From NCBI RefSeq assembly GCF_022095695.1, contig NZ_JAIFZM010000002.1, positions 332,689-396,688 of the forward strand: a stretch of DNA of 64,000 nt. Reading direction: 5' to 3'. Source of the stretch: Oceanobacillus jordanicus (GTDB lineage Bacteria > Bacillota > Bacilli > Bacillales > Amphibacillaceae). The translations under genes and the position numbers were made by a program. The notes under the pieces are model-generated. The model made no database searches. It was not told the origin of the DNA and worked only from the letters and a program-made list of their open reading frames with translations. This document shows positions 60,115-64,000 of this stretch, one piece after another; the first letter of the stretch is position 1; the number at the start of each line of letters is the position of its first letter.

Positions 60115-63100
60115 ATGAATAAAACGGTACTATTCTATGATGCAAATTTTCCACTAGATGGCAGCAGACCAAGCGACGACTTTTTTGAAACGCTCCGTTC
60201 TAATCTTACAATAGTAGATACAACGTCGTTAGAAAGAACTTTACTGGATGAGGAGGTTGATTGCTTTATAAACCTTCATGGATCCTATTTCCCAAAGAGC
60301 GCATGGCAAGCAATCTATCAGCATATGGAGAGAGGGAAGGGCTTCGTACACATTGGAGGTAGTCCTTTCCGCATTCCGTGTAATCTAGTAGATGGGGAAT
60401 GGAGAACAGAGCGGGAGCAGACTGCATATCATCAGGCACTAAATATTCACGAAACATTACCTGTCCAAGCTAAGCCAATCACGACTTTAGAGCATAATGA
60501 TGATATTCCGTTATTCAGTGGAAAAGAAGATTTGTTTACGATTGAAGATACGCTTAATTTTGTTTTACATGTTACAAAAACAAGTTCCATTGAAGCAGAA
60601 ATGGGCTCAGTTGGCCCAATGGATGCGCGCATTTATCCATTGCTAAAGGGAATTTCCAAAAGCGGTCGAGAAGTAGCGGCGCCCGCAGTATTGCTTGAGA
60701 ATATGAAAGGAAAGTTTACTGGTGGACGTTGGTTGTTTATTAACCAGAAAGTTACGGAGCGATTCTGGACCAAGGACGGTGGCAAAGCGCTCATGGAATT
60801 TGCCGAGTATACCGCAAATGGCGTCACCGAAATGTCCTTGAAAACAAACTATGCTACCTATGAAGAAGGGGAGCGTCCGAGCGTTACCTTTCAAATCCAA
60901 AACTTTAACGATAGCATTATTCCATGGACGTTAACCTATACTGTTACAAAAAGCGGGGAATCGATTTACGCGAAAACAGAGAAAGTAGAGACATCCCGAC
61001 ACTTCAGTACGAATTCCTTTCACATTCCGATCGATTTGGAGCCTGGATTCTATCAAATTACCTGTGAGGCCAAATCTAGTAACGGGGAAGTTCGTACCCT
61101 GCATCAAGGTTTCTGGGGGATGGATAGGAAGCTCTTAACTAGTGGAGAACCGCTAAGCTGTGACCGTGACTATTTTTATAAAGATGGTCGCCCCATGCCA
61201 ATTGTGGGCATGACCTATATGACGTCAGATGTCGCGCGTTATTTTCTCTTCCTACCTAACCCTCATGTGTGGGACCGAGACATGGCGCAAATGAAACGGG
61301 CAGGGATTAATTATATTCGGACAGGGATTTGGACTGCCTGGCGAAATATGATGTTCGCTGATGGGCATATGGATGAAAATGTACTGCGCTCAATTGATGC
61401 CTTTATTTTATGTGCAAAAAAACATGATCTAGAAGTGACGTTTTGCTTCTTTTCTTTCACACCAGAAACCTGGGATGGAGAAAATCCATATCTTGATCCA
61501 AGAAGCGTGGAAGCACAGAAGCGGTTTATTACGGCAGTTGTCTCAAGGCATACCGAGACAACCAATATTAACTGGGATTTGATTAATGAGCCATCCATGT
61601 TTGATCCGGAACGTACATTTGCAGGACCGCGCTCGGCTCATGATAAGTACGATCGTCATGCATACAGGGAGTGGTTAAAGAATCGACATCACTCGATTGT
61701 TGACTTACAGGAAAAGTGGAATATGACCGCTCAGGAATTACCATCTTTTGATGCAATTGAAGCCCCTGAAGCTAGTGAAATTAATTTTGGGATAAAAGAT
61801 ATGTTATTTGGTAAGAAAGGCTTAAAGTGGCTGGATTATACGCTATATACAATGGCAATGCATAACCGCTGGGCTGAGGAGCTAACTAAAACGATTAAGG
61901 ATCTTTCGCCAAAACAGCTTGTTACGGTTGGTCAGGACGAAGCACTTGGCTCACAGCGTCCTTCTCCATTATTCTATAGTGATGCGGTCGATTATACGAC
62001 GAATCATACGTGGTGGTTGTTGGACCAATTGGTTTGGGATGGTATCTTTACGAAATCACCTACAAAACCAAACCTGGTTCAAGAGACTGGCTTGATGTAT
62101 GTAGAGAATCCGAATAACCAGGCAAAGAGAAGTGAAGAAGAGTTACGCAATATTCTCGAAAGAAAGTATGCCTATTCTTTTTCTACAGGTGGGGCAGGAG
62201 CTGTTCAATGGCTCTGGAACACGAATTACTATATGAACAATGTTAATGAATCGAATATTGGTGCTATTCGGGCTGATGGAACAGAGAAGCCGGAAACAAA
62301 TGTGTCCTATGACTTTGGAGCATTTGTTGAGCAAACACGAGATTTATTTGATGAGCGGGAGCTTGAAGACATTGCGGTCATCTTCCCTTATTCCAATGAT
62401 TTCTCTAATCGCAAGCTAGCGCAAGGTGCCACAATGAAGCTAACGCGGACGTTGGCTTACGATATGAATATTCCATTCCGTGCGCTTAGTGAATACCATC
62501 TTGAGGCACTTGAACCAGCTCCTCCAAAGTTGGTCGTTATCCCAAGTGCTCATAATTTCAGCGGCAAAGCTTTAGATACCATACTGGAGGCTGTGAAAGA
62601 ACAAGGTATCAGCCTGCTCTTTACAGGGCCAGTTAATCTTGATGAATATTGGCAGCATACAGGACGCCTAGAAAGTATCATCGGCAAAACCAAAGTTGGA
62701 AATATTACGCGTGAGGAGTTACTAGGTTTAAATGGACAACAGTATCCCGTCTCGTTTGGTGGAGAACGCATTGCCGAGGTAATGAAAGAAAAGGTTGTTG
62801 GCGACAGTCATCCTACAGAGGTGAAAGAATATTCTTACGGGAAAGGGAATTTGATCTGGTGTCCATTACCTCTCGAATTGAATGAACGCAATGAACCGAT
62901 TACAGCATTATACGAGTACGTGATGCAAAAAGCTGGTGTGAAGGTAGAGCTAGAATGGCTTGAAGGAGATCTACCAGGTAACTATGGTAGGAAGCTACAA
63001 TTCAAAAATGGGAACTTGTTTATCTTTGTATCAGAATGTGCGGAGGATACACAGGTTTCAGTCAAAGATGCCGTTACAGATAAGGATTACTCCTTCACAC

Positions 63101-63192
63101 TCGAAGCAGAAAGAACCGTAATGTTCACAACAGATAAGGACGGAAAAATTACTGCCACATATCGACCAGAAGAAGTAGAGATTACAGAGTAG
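60115..63192 (+). CDS. Large GH-A clan glycosidase, GH42-like beta-galactosidase family
   Basis: A 1025-residue cytoplasmic protein without signal peptide. Residues 1-200 form an alpha-beta (class I amidotransferase-like) region, then a beta domain (about 240-340), and a TIM barrel from about 350 (PIVGMTYMTSDVARYF, AGINYIRTGIWTAWRN). The acid/base is in INWDLINEPSMFD and the nucleophile probably in NLVQETGLMYV. A second Rossmann-like domain with ALEPAPPKLVVIPSAHNFSG follows, as the trimerisation domain does in GH42. Family assignment within clan A is uncertain. GGAGGTAAC precedes the ATG. It works with the adjacent glucokinase. Confidence 0.82.
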   Translation: MNKTVLFYDANFPLDGSRPSDDFFETLRSNLTIVDTTSLERTLLDEEVDCFINLHGSYFPKSAWQAIYQHMERGKGFVHIGGSPFRIPCNLVDGEWRTEREQTAYHQALNIHETLPVQAKPITTLEHNDDIPLFSGKEDLFTIEDTLNFVLHVTKTSSIEAEMGSVGPMDARIYPLLKGISKSGREVAAPAVLLENMKGKFTGGRWLFINQKVTERFWTKDGGKALMEFAEYTANGVTEMSLKTNYATYEEGERPSVTFQIQNFNDSIIPWTLTYTVTKSGESIYAKTEKVETSRHFSTNSFHIPIDLEPGFYQITCEAKSSNGEVRTLHQGFWGMDRKLLTSGEPLSCDRDYFYKDGRPMPIVGMTYMTSDVARYFLFLPNPHVWDRDMAQMKRAGINYIRTGIWTAWRNMMFADGHMDENVLRSIDAFILCAKKHDLEVTFCFFSFTPETWDGENPYLDPRSVEAQKRFITAVVSRHTETTNINWDLINEPSMFDPERTFAGPRSAHDKYDRHAYREWLKNRHHSIVDLQEKWNMTAQELPSFDAIEAPEASEINFGIKDMLFGKKGLKWLDYTLYTMAMHNRWAEELTKTIKDLSPKQLVTVGQDEALGSQRPSPLFYSDAVDYTTNHTWWLLDQLVWDGIFTKSPTKPNLVQETGLMYVENPNNQAKRSEEELRNILERKYAYSFSTGGAGAVQWLWNTNYYMNNVNESNIGAIRADGTEKPETNVSYDFGAFVEQTRDLFDERELEDIAVIFPYSNDFSNRKLAQGATMKLTRTLAYDMNIPFRALSEYHLEALEPAPPKLVVIPSAHNFSGKALDTILEAVKEQGISLLFTGPVNLDEYWQHTGRLESIIGKTKVGNITREELLGLNGQQYPVSFGGERIAEVMKEKVVGDSHPTEVKEYSYGKGNLIWCPLPLELNERNEPITALYEYVMQKAGVKVELEWLEGDLPGNYGRKLQFKNGNLFIFVSECAEDTQVSVKDAVTDKDYSFTLEAERTVMFTTDKDGKITATYRPEEVEITE

Positions 63193-63216
63193 ATAGCACT
63201 ACAATGCTAAATAAGG

Positions 63217-63415
63217 AAGAGGTCGGGACATAACAAACGTTTTAGTTAAAAGACGGATGATTGCTAGAATAAGCGTAAGAAATATACGGAGACTCCTATG
63301 GGAGGAAGGCCTAGGTGAGACCCCGGAATGCGGAGCATCCGGAGGCTCATCAGCCGCCCATGGAAAGACCAGCTATGAGTTGTCAAGGAGAGAAAGACAT
63401 TTTTTTATAGTAATG
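63217..63415 (+). repeat. Dispersed palindrome-rich repeat of Bacillaceae type
   Basis: The stretch contains GACTCCTATGGGAGGA, GTGAGACCCCGGAATGCGGA, GGAGGCTCATCAGCCGCCCA and TGGAAAGACCAGCTATGAG. This order of blocks is familiar to me from repeats scattered through Bacillus-group genomes, often near insertion sequences. Internal pairings such as CCGGA/TCCGG and GGTGAG/CTCATC suggest a folded RNA or DNA. Boundaries are approximate. No protein is encoded. Confidence 0.6.
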
Positions 63416-63489
63416 CTTATTTAAAAAATCTCATGCCGAAATACACCTCTCTTTCAAGGTGTTATGGGGAACCTAAGTTCGTGAACATT

Positions 63490-64000
63490 TTATTGCACAT
63501 GAGGCTCATATGGCTTTTGATCTCGTAAAATGGCAAAAATGATGTGTGTTAACTTTCGTGCTACAGCTCCTACAGCGACTTGGTGGCTTTTCCCCCTACT
63601 TTTTAACCTTTTATAATGCTGAGATAATGCCGGGTCACATTGGCTCGCAGAGAAGGCGGCATACCAAATAGCTCGTCGTAAATAAGGGGAGCCTCTTTTG
63701 GAAATTTTCACGTAGGAAGCCTCAAAATTACCAGATTGTTTCACAGCCGGGTCTAACCCAACAAACGCTACTAACTGTTCAGGGCGTTCGAAACGTTTTA
63801 TGGACCCTATTTCTCCTAAGATTACGGCTGCGGTTGGATAGCCAATACCGTTTATAGTTGTTAAATGTGTATTTTGGTTATCTACAAGTTTCATCAGCTT
63901 TTTATCAAGCTCATCTATTTGTTTGTCCAATAAAGATATCTGTTCTAGAAGCAGATGGATTTGCATCCTAAAGGCATCTGTTGCCATGTTGATACCGAAG
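63490..64000 (-). mobile_element. IS110-family transposase, C-terminal part (cut by window edge)
   Basis: The coding frame runs in from beyond 64000 on the minus strand and ends at 63490. It covers the coiled-coil LEQISLLDKQIDELDKKL and the Transposase_20 domain: INGIGYPTAAVILGEIG, VAFVGLDPAVKQSGNFE and SKRGSPYLRRAIWYAA with the conserved serine region of IS110/IS1111 enzymes. The frame is open at the edge (codons before the Met at 63987 are in frame), so the Met is internal. The 80 bases after the stop would include the element end; no inverted repeat can be judged from one side. Confidence 0.9.

Overview
The window looks like chromosomal accessory DNA from a low-GC Gram-positive of the Bacillaceae. 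I infer an Oceanobacillus/Virgibacillus-like bacterium from the strong AGGAGG-type ribosome binding sites, lipoprotein signal peptides, gene orders matching the Bacillus subtilis yjm/uxu and ycbLMNO loci, a YesM/YesN pair, AprX, and CcpA-type cre sites. There is no rRNA, tRNA or CRISPR array. The content is mostly carbohydrate uptake and catabolism, with scattered decayed genes and an IS110-family element running off the right edge.

Left part (1-8.2 kb): the tail of a membrane protein, then a plus-strand operon of phosphotriesterase-like hydrolase, creatininase-family hydrolase, DgaF-type aldolase and SIS-domain protein. This is probably an uncharacterised catabolic route. On the minus strand follow a response regulator, histidine kinase, ABC ATPase and permease set of the YcbLMNO type, and a THUMP/TRM11-like RNA methyltransferase.

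8.3-17.2 kb: a LacI-family regulator with its own promoter and tandem operator, then a cre-controlled operon with an Ldh2-family dehydrogenase, TRAP transporter dctPQM, zinc dehydrogenase, KDPG aldolase, mannonate dehydratase and mannonate oxidoreductase. This is an aldonate/hexuronate pathway ending in 2-keto-3-deoxygluconate and KDPG. The only sugar kinase of the 2-keto-3-deoxygluconate type is in the next cluster (26.0 kb). From 17.2 to 22.4 kb lie an N-methyl-amino-acid oxidase, a methyltransferase, a TauE/SafE permease, a lipoprotein, a 21-bp periodic repeat and an MFS transporter.

22.8-28.7 kb: a second catabolic operon (amidohydrolase, DgaE, DgaF, PfkB kinase, GntR regulator) under a promoter with inverted repeats, a cre-like site and a structured leader. 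It ends in a chimeric gene joining half a ROK kinase to the end of a family 1 glycosidase, apparently by deletion. 28.9-35 kb holds a GNAT relic, a VOC protein, a TetR/quinone-oxidoreductase pair with a clear operator, a type I toxin-antitoxin locus, an OmpA-domain lipoprotein and small genes.

35-45.3 kb: a beta-glucoside locus with ABC importer (binding protein and two permeases), YesM/YesN two-component system, GH1 enzyme, ROK kinase and PTS EIIC. Directly behind it is a scar containing fragments of a yjmF-like and a solA-like gene, degraded homologues of the genes at 16-18 kb. The last 18 kb holds individual genes: alpha/beta hydrolase, DnaD-domain replication protein, SDR, HAD phosphatase, nanE, ECF sigma factor with its anti-sigma, AprX protease, small membrane proteins (one interrupted by an in-frame stop), and a ROK glucokinase paired with a large GH-A clan glycosidase. 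A dispersed repeat and an IS110-family transposase close the window.
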